Origin: Chrysomallon squamiferum
Lineage: Eukaryota; Mollusca; Gastropoda; Neomphalida; Peltospiridae
NCBI GenBank assembly: GCA_012295275.1
Contig: CM022672.1
Location: 20,680,894 to 20,744,893, forward strand
DNA: 64,000 nucleotides
Reading direction: 5' to 3'
The position numbers and the translations under genes are program-made. Shown in pieces: positions 1-10,862 of the stretch (its first letter is position 1; every line of letters begins with the position of its first letter). The notes below the pieces were generated by a model. It was not told where the DNA came from. It saw nothing but the letters and a program-made list of their open reading frames with translations, and made no database searches.

Positions 1-780
1 ACAAAGAAATTTGTCGATAAACTCCAAGAGCAAGAGGAGCATCCCATGGATGTTCTTATATCTTCATTGAATTTTTGTGGACAGGACTTGCCCAAAGATT
101 ACTCAACTTTGATCAAACTCCAGCAGTTCTCAATATCAAATAAAGCTCAGTTTGCTGTCATGATCAGATAGTGTTTGTTATCAACAGTCGATGTCTTTCT
201 TCGCCAGTATTCAAAGTATTTTTCGATTGACATCAGTGGGACATTGATCATAGGGAACTGACTCTACCAGGGCAAATAAAACTGATGCTGAAGAGATCAT
301 TGGTATGTTTTCAGCATCCCAGAAACGAGCTCCAAATGCCACTCTCTGTTTCTTGCATATAGATAGTTTAGAGGAGGAAAAAAGGGGTATAGTTTGAAGA
401 CAGCTGTTGTCTATGGGAGGAAGCAAAGACAAATATCACGTAAAGGACTGAAAGATCTCAGAGCTGAGCTGATCATGAGGCAAAATCAAAAGATAGAGCC
501 TTGGGAATCTAGAAAGTTATTTCAGCAGAAGACTACAAGGAAAGCTGAAGAAATATGGAGTGGAATCAGCCTTAAAAGACTATTATTCTTTAAGTGTGAG
601 TGATAGAACGAAGCTGCAAGATTTTCTAGAAGGTAGAGCTGTTGGTAAAAATATTCTTCATGTGTGGAAGGAGGAGGGGAAGCCAGCGACATAAAATGGC
701 AGGCTAGAGAAGCAACTCTACACGGGTTTTTACTGGACAAAAGAAGGGTGAGGATGAGGGTGTGGATTATATGTCCATTT
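1..780 (+). pseudogene. decayed protein-coding remnant, unknown family
   Basis: Frame 1 is open from the window edge to a TAG at 169-171 and reads as a plausible hydrophilic protein with the segment CGQDLPKDYSTL. Further coding-like pieces follow in shifted frames: one at about 394-603 rich in Lys, Arg and Gln, then one with GKNILHVWKEEGKPAT at about 630-693. The pieces are separated by stops and frame changes, so this looks like one decayed multi-exon gene or an old intronless insertion. I do not recognise the family with confidence. It lies outside the receptor-array homology, which starts near 1130. The left end is cut by the window. Confidence 0.35.
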
Positions 781-1130
781 ATTCACTTGCCACTACAACT
801 AATTTAAATTATATTAATTAATTATCAAGATTTCACTGAATCAAAAGCGCTTTGAGATGTTGATTACATTCTCTCTTTGTTCTGAAAATTTCATTCACAT
901 ATCTTTTCTTGTTAAAGAGATATAGACATTTTTGTCAGGGTTTTTTTAACTCTGGATCACAGTATTTGGCCATTTCACATAATAAAACAGCAGGAAAAAA
1001 TGGTTCATTTTCCAGCGTCTGAAATTGCTATAACTCTTTCAATTTTCAAAATATTTCAAAAAGTTTGGTCTCATTTTGCTGTTATTTGAGGCTATATCCA
1101 ATGAAAGAGGAAATGTTCTGGTATCTTAGA
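781..1130. other. intergenic AT-rich stretch, nothing recognised
   Basis: No open frame of note, no RNA gene and no clear repeat seen. It separates the plus-strand remnant from the start of the foldback block. In copies A and B the homologous position downstream of exon 1 carries exon 2 of the receptor, but no exon 2-like sequence is present here. Confidence 0.5.
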
Positions 1131-2389
1131 GCTGATTTTTAGAGAAAGCTATTTTCTAGGATCTGTTCATGTAAACCGTAAATGACAATAGAGGGTGTGT
1201 TGCATCAAGCAGTTTATTTCGGTTTATGTTTTACAAATAAATCTTGTTAAATGGATAAACTATATACTTATATAATAAATAGTCATATCGAGTAAAGGGG
1301 TGTTCTTGCCAAAGTAAAAAGAAAAAGAAAGAAAGAAAACGTCAGATCAATAGGACACCATTACAACAGCTAATTGCATTTTTAAAATAAAGAATATTAA
1401 GTAAATAAATTAAATTTTCGACAGCTGCTGAATAAGTAAGCAGGTAAAAAAACAAATAAAATAACACTTCGATAGAAATAGTTTTTAAGTACACATTGTA
1501 CGTACGACAGCTAATTTCATACGTAGTATTTGTACCACCGTCATATTATACACACGCCAGGTCTTATAAAACGTACGGATGTTTCCCAAAACGAAAAACA
1601 ACAAAAATAATCAAAAAATAAAATAATAAAACATTGCAAATAAAAAATAAAAAAGTATTAATTGACATAATCAGATATCTTCTATAATTATTGGATTTAA
1701 ACTCGTGGTAATAGCTGCTGTCATTTGCTGAGTACATACAGTCGCATTTATAGAACGAAAATAGCTTATGACACTTTGTAATATAATACGAATTGATCTT
1801 TATCTCCCAATCAAATGCTCTGAGCTAACATGTTTTGTTGGTTGGTAGTAAGTAGTCCAAGAAATAAAATATCAATTTCAATAGTAAAATATTTGTTTTA
1901 TCAGCGGGCTTTCCAGGCTACTGGTTTACGAATTAGCGAGCTGTGGAGCTTATATGAGGTGTAGAAGTAGTTAAAATCACTGCAATAAATTATAAGAAAT
2001 AATATAATTTTGTTTGTTTGTTTGTTTATCAGTTCTATTCTGTTTCGACTTGTCACAAGAAATTAGCCCTGTGTGACAGAACTGTCTAAATACCAGATAA
2101 TTCAAAATGTCTTCCGAACAAAATAACCGGGCAACTCTCAGAGGCCTCCGTTAAAAAAAGACACAACAACAACAACCTTATCACCTTTCAGTGTTCACCA
2201 TCTTTGTTGACAACTTGATCCTGTACTTAGATTTTGAAACATAAACAGCTGACATGTTTTGACTTGCCGCTCGCCTAATCATTCCTTTATAATTATTTTT
2301 TGAAGTTAACATCCTTATTTGTAAACAATTTATTTCTAAATGACTGTTCCTTTAAAACTTTTTAAGTCTTAGAACAAGCACTGTTTAAT

Positions 2390-2800
2390 AAAATAATTCC
2401 CCTTGGAATTTATACATTTTTATTGTATATGTGATAATTTTTTGGTGCATATATTTTTAAAAACTTACATGAAACATCAATATAAATACATGACAAACAA
2501 ACAGGTTAGTTCACGACAGTATATCTTTTTAAAATTTAGGGCCCCATTATAACATAAATTATTTGTTTTTAAATACGTTTTGGTTTGAATTTTTTAAAAC
2601 CGTAGAATATACGCGATTTAATAATGTAATTCAACTTGGAATGGTATTTATTCATCATTATTATTAATCTGATAATTTTCTGGTTTATATATTTTTGAAT
2701 ACATACATGAAGAATCTATTTTAATTACATGACAAATAAATTAGTTTACGATAATATGTCTTTTCTAAATTTTAGTGGCCCGTTATAACTTATGTTACAG
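2390..2800. repeat. local direct duplication of about 190 bp in the left arm
   Basis: The stretch 2390-2570 is repeated, diverged, at about 2610-2800. Both halves share the order of a GATAATTTT motif, a run near ATATATTTTT, a CATGA motif, an ATTACATGACAAA-like motif and a terminal CCC(A/G)TTATAAC. Unit 2 (30060-30245) has only a single copy at this place, so the duplication is specific to unit 1. Confidence 0.6.
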
Positions 2801-2914
2801 GCCCGTACTAGCTTAATCCGACCTGTCGTATAAAAAATTTTGCTGTCTGTCACAATAAACAAACATACAAATAAATAAATAAATAAATAAACAAATAAAT
2901 AAATAACAACTTAC

Positions 2915-2982
2915 CCCGACCACCCATGAGCTAAAGCTAGAAAGGAGATAAAACACAGAAGTGAAAAGATTTTCACGTCCAT
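2915..2982 (-). CDS. orphan receptor exon 1 (signal peptide)
   Basis: Minus strand: ATG at 2982-2980, 22 codons plus two bases, then a GTAAG donor at 2914-2910. The product MDVKIFSLLCFISFLALAHG is a typical signal peptide (short charged start, hydrophobic core, small residues before cleavage). It is identical in protein to exon 1 of copy B (59660-59727). The start context ATCAAATCAAGATGG is shared by all copies. The rest of the gene should lie to the left, but no exon 2-like sequence occurs down to base 1. So this is either the first exon of a gene continuing left past a long intron, or an orphan exon left by rearrangement. Confidence 0.75.
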
Positions 2983-3558
2983 CTTGATTTGATGTTTCTT
3001 CGAAAATGAATAAGGCGCTGTGGATCAGGAAGTTATTCGTCAAAGGAAAAATCCAGTGCCAAATTTAAAAAAAAAAAAAAGCCCACAAAGGAAAACAAAA
3101 CAAGTAATAATACGTGCTGAAATATACGGGTATACAAGAAGGAAGTATATTATAGTTGCATGACATATTTCTTCCCTGAATATTTTTATACTTATTTACA
3201 TTTCAAAGTTTTGGTTTATTACACAAAAACATTTTCTGCTAGATAAAAAGGAACAAGAAGTAAAAAAAGAAGGAAATACTACGATTTTCTATTACAAAGT
3301 CTGATTAATATTAATGATGATGATGATGTGATTATAATAATAATATTTAAAAAATTGATTTTAGAATAAATGATCTTTCAGAGATCAACATAAATTGCAT
3401 TATCGAAATCTTTTTTAAATGACAATATTTTCAATGACTTATATATATATATGTATATATATATATGCGTGTGGGTGTCCGTCTCTCCGTTGTGCGTATT
3501 CTGGTTTCCGTCTTGCATTTTTCGTAAGTTATTATTACAGTGGAAACATCAAATCAAG
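2983..3558. promoter_or_regulatory. candidate head-to-head promoter interval, unit 1
   Basis: This interval separates the minus-strand exon 1 from an inverted plus-strand exon-1-like copy at 3559. The sequences immediately upstream of both ATGs are related: TTTTTC near the far end, a CCTGAT motif and AACATCAAATCAAG just before the ATG. The arrangement recurs at 30414-30973. It must contain at least the 5' UTR and probably the core promoter of the minus-strand gene, but no individual promoter element can be named with confidence. Confidence 0.35.
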
Positions 3559-3623
3559 ATGGATTAGAAAAAATGTTCACTTCTGTGTTTGTTATCCTTT
3601 TGTATCTTTAGCTCATTGGTAAG
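3541..3623 (+). pseudogene. inverted decayed copy of receptor exon 1, plus strand
   Basis: The plus strand reads AACATCAAATCAAG, then ATG GAT TAG at 3559-3567, then a stretch matching the TCACTTCTGTGTTT and TTTAGCTCAT parts of exon 1, ending at a preserved GTAAG donor (3619-3623). The third codon is a stop and the length is 60 rather than 68 bases, so it cannot encode the signal peptide. The unit 2 copy (30974-31033) carries the same ATGGATTAG, so the decay predates the unit duplication. Confidence 0.75.
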
Positions 3624-3639
3624 GGTAACATATTTGATA

Positions 3640-5600
3640 TCTATATGTATATAAGTTGCAAATGGCAATTAAACATAAGTTCTGGTGAACAACAGACAGA
3701 AATGCCTTTGCTGTTGTTTGATAACGTCACTTACAGCTACGTTTAACATATATACCCAGTTGAAACGTTGAGAGAACCCAGAGTTTCCAAGGTTATTCTA
3801 ATTTGGGAAGCCATATTAGTTAAACTTAAGTTTTGTAGAAAACAACAACATAATTGAATAAAGATGTTTATTAGAAATCAATAGGAGAAAACAAATCGTT
3901 GATTACATCATATATGCGGTATTCGTAAACAATATATGTGTTCAGAGAAAAGAAGGCTGGGATAAAATAGAAAGAAAAATAAACAGTGATCCAGAAAGAT
4001 ACCTAGGGATTCAGGAGCATTCAGGATCTGGAAACACATCAAACAAAAGATGGTTTGTTAACTTGCAGGACAATATCATTTTGATGCACTCATTTTAATT
4101 CTTCTTTAAAACAAAAACAATAGGTCAGACCTGATATCTTTTTGTATTAAGTATAACTATATGTAAGGGTTTATATTGTCCATGCTTATAAATATTTAAC
4201 ATTCATTTTATATGCAGGATTATGTTAGAATATCTTGGCTCTATAGTTATTCACCTGTTACAATTTTTGGTTTTTAATCAGGTGCTTCTTGAACAGGGAA
4301 AAACTTTCAATACAGAAACTTCACATTATGCAAAATGTGCAACTAAAACTCTTTTTGAATGTCTCTAAATACGCTTGCTTCAAAGTACATTTAAAAATAC
4401 ATTGGACAAAAACTACCTGCATTTAAAAATATTATTTATTTATGAAATATTTAAAATGAAAATTCATCTCAAATATATTATGTGGCACAATTGGTTTGGG
4501 GTATTGAATTAGATCCACGTATCTTGTTACAGCAAATACTAAATGAGAATTTTTGTTTTTTCAATTGTCAGTACTATCCCATGCTCTACATACTCCAGTT
4601 TTATAAAGATACCGAGTAAAGTTTTGCATTGTCATTGTAATGTATTAGTTGCTGAATGCAAGTGGAAAGATCTTTCATGACTAAAGACATACGACTCATG
4701 CAGGCAGTATTGTTATGTTAATGTTCTTCCTTTATTGCAGCCAATAAAATGCTCAACATAATTATTATGGCTCATGTTATTACTAAATGAAAATATTCAC
4801 AAACTTCACTAATTAATCGGTTAACAAACAAAGTTTCTTAACTCATTGTCAACTCTTAGACACATACATACACACACGCACACCCACAGACTAATTAATT
4901 AAATGATTAGATTTAATTATTTTCTTAACTCTCTGTCTTTTTATTTATTTACGTATTTATTAAATTATATTATTAAATGCATTTAAATACAAAAGCTCGC
5001 AGTTACTAAAACGATTTATTTATGGCATAAAAACGTTTAAATTTTTTCGATGGAACTTGTTATACAGTTAACAATGAACAAAAAAGTTATTTACTTGTGT
5101 TGAATATGATTTAAATAATATTTAACACGCAAAAAAGATAAATATTTTAGTTATTATTTACGTCAGTTTAAACCAAAACGTGGGAACGCTATTCACTTCT
5201 AATGAAGCGAGCTGAACTTTAATTATTTTCTTATCAAAACGATTATCAAACAGGAAACTTATATTTCTTTTATTATCTGTATAATATTTTCAAGTACATT
5301 TATCACAACTTGTGACAGGTCGGAATTGAACAGTTTAAGCCTCAGAACAGACACGGTGTAATAAAAGAAGATAAAAATAATCGCATCCTGGTTACAAACA
5401 ATGTACCTGGCCTTCATCCAAATTGACTGCTGCTTTTCTATGATCTGTTCATATCGAATTTAGGTTGTTAAATGAAAGAAGAGACTAGAACAAACACTCT
5501 TTTTTTGATGACACACATTCGAACATATATATGTATATATTTAACACGCATGAGTGAGTAAATAACAGATAAAATGTGCAAAGGAGAAATATTAGAAGAA

Positions 5601-5675
<75 letters not shown>

Positions 5676-6420
5676 GTCACAAATTAATGTATATGCAAAT
5701 TATTTTTGCACGTTTTCAAACCACTTTATTTGGTTATATTCAAGAGTTAAAATATATACAGATTGATTTATCATTAATAACATATTTTAAAAAAATGATT
5801 TTTTTTTTTTTTTTTTTAAAGTAGTTTCATCTTTTGCTTTCAATTTTATTATTTCGCAACATAAATAATGGTATTTTTTACAAACATATAACCCTACTTT
5901 ATTTTATCTGAAGAATATTAAACATATTTTGTTTCGATGAAGAAATTATGTCAAATGTAGATAGAGAATTAAAGAGAAGAGTAACTTAAAATAATTCCAA
6001 TATCACGTATACGAAAATACTTACAATGCGGTAAACACTATAAACAAGAAGTAGCAAGGTACCGATTCATTTTTTTTTTTTTTTTTTTTATCATGTAGTT
6101 ATCTAAATTAAGTATTGACGTAAATGTATATCAATGTCCATATTCGCAGAAATCTATAAATGTATGTATTTTCAAATTATTATTATTTCTTCAACGTTTC
6201 ACATTAATCCAGATCCGTTTTTTGAAATAAATAAATAAACAACACAGACACAGATACAAATTTACAGATAAGACACTCATGTATTAAAATAATATTTAAT
6301 AACAGCAATAAAAGAAAGCGAATAATAATAAACTAAAAACTGTCGTGGATTAATTTTCACTCTCATATTTATAACTGGCATACCTATAATGAACTTGTTA
6401 TTATTATTATTTATTTGTTT
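3640..6420. other. central spacer of foldback block, no gene seen
   Basis: AT-rich, closely matched by 31050-34470 in unit 2 and by 60530-62450 in unit 3. No coding region is supported: short frames are neither long nor preserved between the three copies. It contains a long TC microsatellite at 5605-5672 that is absent from the unit 2 homologue (around 33580). Confidence 0.55.
5605..5672. repeat. (TC)n microsatellite
   Basis: A perfect TC dinucleotide run of 34 units. It is absent at the corresponding place in unit 2. Confidence 0.95.
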
Positions 6421-6699
6421 TATTGTGTAACAAAGGATGGTAATTAATAAAAATCCACCTAGCTGTTAAGATTGGTAATCTGTTAATCTCATACTATGTA
6501 GATACTCATATTTAAAATAATCAAGTTATCAATAAAGACTGGCGAACACTGAAAGGTAACAAAGGTGGTTTTTTGTGTTTTTTTGTTTTTCACGGAGGCC
6601 ACTGAGATTACCTAGTATTTTTGTACGGAAGACATTCAGAACTATCTTCCATTTAGTCAGTTTAAAGAAAAATCAACGAAGTTAATGTAATAATTGGTA

Positions 6700-7130
6700 T
6701 CCAGTGTTCAGTTGGCGGGTCGGACTAAAATCCATCGCGGGTCAAGTGTTGCCGAGCCCGGGCTTAGAGAACTGTGAACAGTTCAACCACAAAGCGCAGG
6801 CGGGTTACAATAATAAACCTAGAGAAGTGCGAGAGAAACGAGTCGAACGAGTTATTTGTGAAGATTTAGCGGCCTCTATTAATGTTACCAGAGATTTCGC
6901 TGCCCAACAACAATTAACATTTGCATTCTTATCTAAAACGTTAAACATTTATTTATTCATTCATTACTTATGTACGCATGGATTATTTCGCAGTACGCTA
7001 AATTCATCAAGTATCTTGTTTTCTACTTAAGTACCCTGCCACAGTCCTCTTCCGTCTTCTAACCAGTTCAGTCACATCTCTGATCTTTGTTTTATCTCTA
7101 ACCCAGATTTGTGTTTTTCGGTCTTGATAT
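6700..7130. repeat. GC-richer element in the spacer
   Basis: A conspicuously GC-rich patch in AT-rich surroundings starting near CCAGTGTTCAGTTGGCGGG. It is repeated at 34770-35225 in unit 2, where 30 extra bases interrupt the start. A plus-strand frame of 108 codons exists here, but the unit 2 copy has an in-frame TGA and other changes, so it is not a conserved protein. The CAGTG start would fit a hAT-type transposon end, but no matching other end was found. Identity unknown. Confidence 0.45.
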
Positions 7131-8275
7131 GTGATGATTAACAGACTGATTTTCATCTTTGTTTGTTCGGCTGCTGCTTTGTTCTTTTCAGGTTTACGTA
7201 GTGATTATGTAGACATTTCTTTTCAGAATGTTGATCTTTTCACAAAGGAACTCAGTATTAAGTGACTGAATGTGGCTTTAAACTATTTTAGATATTGTAT
7301 CAGCCATACAGGGATGGTAATTAACAAAAATCTACCAAGCTGTTTAGATTAGTAATATGTTAATCTCAACATAAATAGATACTCATATTTAATCGGTCTT
7401 TTTTTATGTGTCAAGCAGATTATTTTTTTCACAAATTCGGCGATAAATATAGAAAAAAGAAGAAAAAAGCATAACTAAATATTATCATCAACCTCATTAT
7501 TGTTATTATTATTATTATTATTATTATTAATACTTTGTAATACAAAATGCATAGTATTTCCTTCTCTTTTTTTTTTCTTGTTTCTTTTTATGCAACTGAA
7601 AGAAATGATTTTCGAAAATGTTTGAACACGATAAACCAAAACTTTAAAATGTAAATAAATATTATCAAGCAACTGTAATATACTTCCTTCTTGTACACCA
7701 CTATTTTTCAGCTCATATTATTATGGCATTTTTAAATTGTTTTTGGTTCAATAAATTTCAAAGCAACAGGCATTTAAAAACAAATAGTTTATAAATAAGG
7801 ATGTTAACTTAAAGAAATAATTCTACAGATGTGATTTGGCGAGCGGCAAGCCAAGACCATGTCAGCTATTTGTGTTTCAAAATCTAAGTAAGTATCAAGT
7901 TATCTACAAAGACTGGCGAACACTGAAAGGAGATAAGGTTCTTTGTTCTTTCTTTCTTTCTTTCTTTCTTTTTTAATGCAGACCACTGAGAGCTGTCCGG
8001 TTATTTCGTACGGAAGATATTCAGAATTATCTGCAATTTAGCCAGTTCTGTCCCACAGAGCACAGGGCTATTTTCTTGTGACAAGTCGAAATAAAGCGGA
8101 CTGGATGTCGTGTACGGCAATCAGTTTAAAGGTGAACCGTCTTTGTGTTTTCTTTTAGTAACGCAAATGAAATATACAATTACCAATGCATTGTCTAGAG
8201 CAGGGTCAGAATCTTTTGGATAGAGGGGGTCTGACAGCTTCGCAGTGTTTTGGAAGAGATCCACGATATCAATCC

Positions 8276-8291
8276 CACACACACCCACACC

Positions 8292-8340
<49 letters not shown>
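8276..8340. repeat. (CA)n microsatellite
   Basis: An almost perfect AC run interrupted only near its left end (CCCACACCCACATACAC). It lies in the right arm of the foldback block. Confidence 0.95.
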
Positions 8341-8342
<2 letters not shown>

Positions 8343-8473
8343 CGATCTCTCTCTCAATTCTAACTTCAATATTGAGAATCAAAAATGGATTCTAGGAAGC
8401 AAGGCTGCTTTGGTTTGGAGCTTTAAAGAAAAACAACAAAGTTAATGTAAAAATTGGAACATATAATAATAAT

Positions 8474-8526
8474 AAGAAGAAGAAGAAGAAGAAGAAGAAG
8501 GAGAAGAAGAAGAAGAAGAAGAAGAA
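8474..8526. repeat. (GAA)n microsatellite
   Basis: An AAG/GAA trinucleotide run preceded by AAT repeats. The homologous and longer GAA run in unit 2 is at 35516-35595. Confidence 0.9.
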
Positions 8527-9219
8527 AGATAATTAATAAACAAACCAACTAACAAACAAAGTTAAATCATTACTTATAACTTATCACAATGATTTTGACT
8601 TCTCTACACCTCATATAGCAACACAGCTCGCTAATTCGTAAACCAGTAGTCTGGAAAGCCCGTTTTTGCAGCACATTTATGACGTGCCATTGCATGTAAT
8701 AAAATTATGACCGCGGTACATATAATACTACCGTATAGAATAGTTGTCGTACGTACAATTATAACAGCCTGACATAAGTGTGACCAATAGTAATAATATA
8801 TTCCGTAAAACATTGTATCTAGTATATACTAAATGAAAGTTATTATTCATCGTATAATATATGATCGTACTTTTTTTTACTACATACTTATTCAGCAGCT
8901 CTCTAAAATTAAAATTATTTACTTAATATATTCAAACAATGACATTAGCCATATTAATAGCGTCCTTTTGACTGACCTTTTTCTTTTTGATTTGACAAAA
9001 ACATCCCCTTACTCGATATGTCTATTTATTATATATGTGTATAGTTTATCAATTTAACAAGCAGTATCTACAAACTGGTTTGTCAGCTTGTACAATATTA
9101 ACTGAAATAAACTGCAAGATGCAACACACCCTCTATTTTCCTTTAACAGTTTATTTCGTAGGTGAAGTAGCAATCCAGTCTTTAAAATAATAATAATATT
9201 AATAATGACGAAGACGATG

Positions 9220-9229
<10 letters not shown>

Positions 9230-9291
<62 letters not shown>
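9230..9291. repeat. (TAA)n microsatellite
   Basis: A perfect AAT/TAA trinucleotide run just beyond the end of the right foldback arm. Confidence 0.95.
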
Positions 9292-9293
<2 letters not shown>

Positions 9294-9388
9294 GATATTA
9301 AATAAATGAATAGAGCAAACAAACAATAATAATTCAAAGTCCTGAAGTTTTATGTCTTGAATACTGATTTAGCTAAATTTGTCTTCTT

Positions 9389-9419
<31 letters not shown>

Positions 9420-9926
9420 TTATTATTATTACGGAATTAATTTATTATTAAAACATTTGCATTCATGCACTTACATATCCTCCCAAATTCAGGTCCGCCT
9501 AGATGAAAACCTATTTGTGTTCGATATCTCGACTTGGCATATTTGGATAAGGAGTTTGTCCTGTCAGTCAGTTAAATATCGTTTTTAAGTATCTGACACA
9601 GAATATATCAACTGATAAAGAGCTGACAATTTGTCAGAAAATATAGCGAATTATTCAATTAATCACAGAAGCACATTTGTATAACATCATGCACTTATTA
9701 GTTATACGTACTGCTGAATATTAGTACTACTAATTAATAATGAATTAATCTTTGAAAAATTATTTTCGAAATTATTAAAGAGAAAATAAAAATTGTTTGA
9801 AATTAAGCTCAATAAACCTGACAAAAAATAAGAACGATAGTAGAATAACTGGGCTTGAGAAACACACACACACACACATGTATATAAACTTAGCAATCTT
9901 AAATAATTATAATTATATACCTACAT

Positions 9927-9930
<4 letters not shown>

Positions 9931-10000
<70 letters not shown>
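9931..10000. repeat. (AG)n microsatellite
   Basis: A perfect AG run of 35 units in the intron between the exon 20-like and exon 21-like pieces of fragment C. The unit 2 homologue is longer (38931-39020). Confidence 0.95.
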
Positions 10001-10002
<2 letters not shown>

Positions 10003-10797
10003 GCCACGGTTGTCTCCCATCAAACATATTAAAAATAAACTCACTTAAGTTGGAGATTTCCCAAAGAACGATGCCGCAAGACCATACATCACTCTTTTCA
10101 TCAGCGTATTTCATTGTCTTCCGACATTCTGGGCTGTCCATTTAATAGGAATCATGACCTGAAATGTTTTTTTTTTATGAAAGGTATTTCATTCATGCTG
10201 TTTTTATTTCGAATATTTATAACAACAATCACAAATAAATAACAAACAACAATCTCGCACGCGAATTGTTTTTGAATAAATAAAATGACCCCCTTTGAAT
10301 TTTCATCCTCCTCTTTGTTGTCTCCACGCTGAGGTCCAAATCCTGTAACTTTGACTTGCAAGATGAACGTCAGAAGCACATTTCTGGCTGCCAGCTTTTT
10401 GTGAACAATCTGCCAATGGTACAAGTTTACTACTGCATGAAACAATCAGTAGTAACACAGTTTATGTTTAATCATATAAAATAAACATCGTTATTATAAG
10501 TTCAATAGAACACATTAAAATACTCTCGTAAGAAAAAGAAGATGTGTAATCATGTAAAATAAACACCATTATTATCGGTTGACTATAACAGATTTAAATA
10601 TTCTTTAAAGAAAAGGAAGAATTTTAACAATATACAATGAAAACCATTATTATCGGTCTGAACAGAACAAACTGAAATAAACTTTAAAGAAGAGGAAGAG
10701 GAAAAAGAAGAAAAATGTACACACCAGAACAAGTGACAGATTTATGACATGTATATCAATATTTTAACTTTTATATTATATTATATTATTTTATTCA

Positions 10798-10844
<47 letters not shown>

Positions 10845-10862
10845 ACTACTACTACTACTATT
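10798..10862. repeat. (CTA)n/(CTG)n compound microsatellite
   Basis: Runs of ACT, then GCT, then ACT triplets in the intron beside the exon 17-like piece of fragment C. The unit 2 counterpart at 39841-39888 is shorter and lacks the GCT block. Confidence 0.9.

Larger units (their letters stand above)
6430..8450. repeat. direct repeat pair inside the foldback block
   Basis: The segment 6430-6690 is repeated directly at about 7310-7400 and 7890-8450. Shared landmarks are GGATGGTAATTAA with the following TAATCTGTTAATCTCA-like run, ACTGGCGAACACTGAAAGG (6539 and 7912), GTACGGAAGA (6623 and 8009) and AAGTTAATGTAA (6679 and 8438). The second copy is split by microsatellite growth and insertions. The same sequence family also forms the right arm of the inverted repeat. 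Confidence 0.6.
1130..9155. repeat. foldback block of unit 1 (large imperfect inverted repeat)
   Basis: The left arm, about 1130-3300, is repeated in reverse complement in the right arm, about 7400-9155. Matching landmarks: the motif AGAGGGTGTGTTGCATC near 1192 pairs with GATGCAACACACCCTCT near 9118; the stretch around 1905-1970 pairs with 8600-8665; the stretch around 2040-2150 pairs with 7970-8095; 2200-2280 pairs with 7850-7930; and 3120-3300 pairs with 7550-7695. The left arm carries receptor exon 1; the right arm has a deletion where exon 1 would be. The central spacer is about 4 kb. Homologous blocks sit at 28914-36330 and from 58960 to the window end. Confidence 0.8.

Noticed and set aside
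6704-7030. 108-codon plus-strand open frame
   Set aside because: The homologous sequence in unit 2 (34780-35110) has an in-frame TGA and length changes, so the frame is not conserved. It is better explained as a GC-rich repeat.
9054-9326. Poly-isoleucine and similar low-complexity frames over TAA, AGT, TC and CA runs (for example 5468-5824, 8121-8445, 9379-9588, 25512-25752, 40939-41197, 54801-55058)
   Set aside because: These are translations of microsatellites, with no protein-like flanking sequence.
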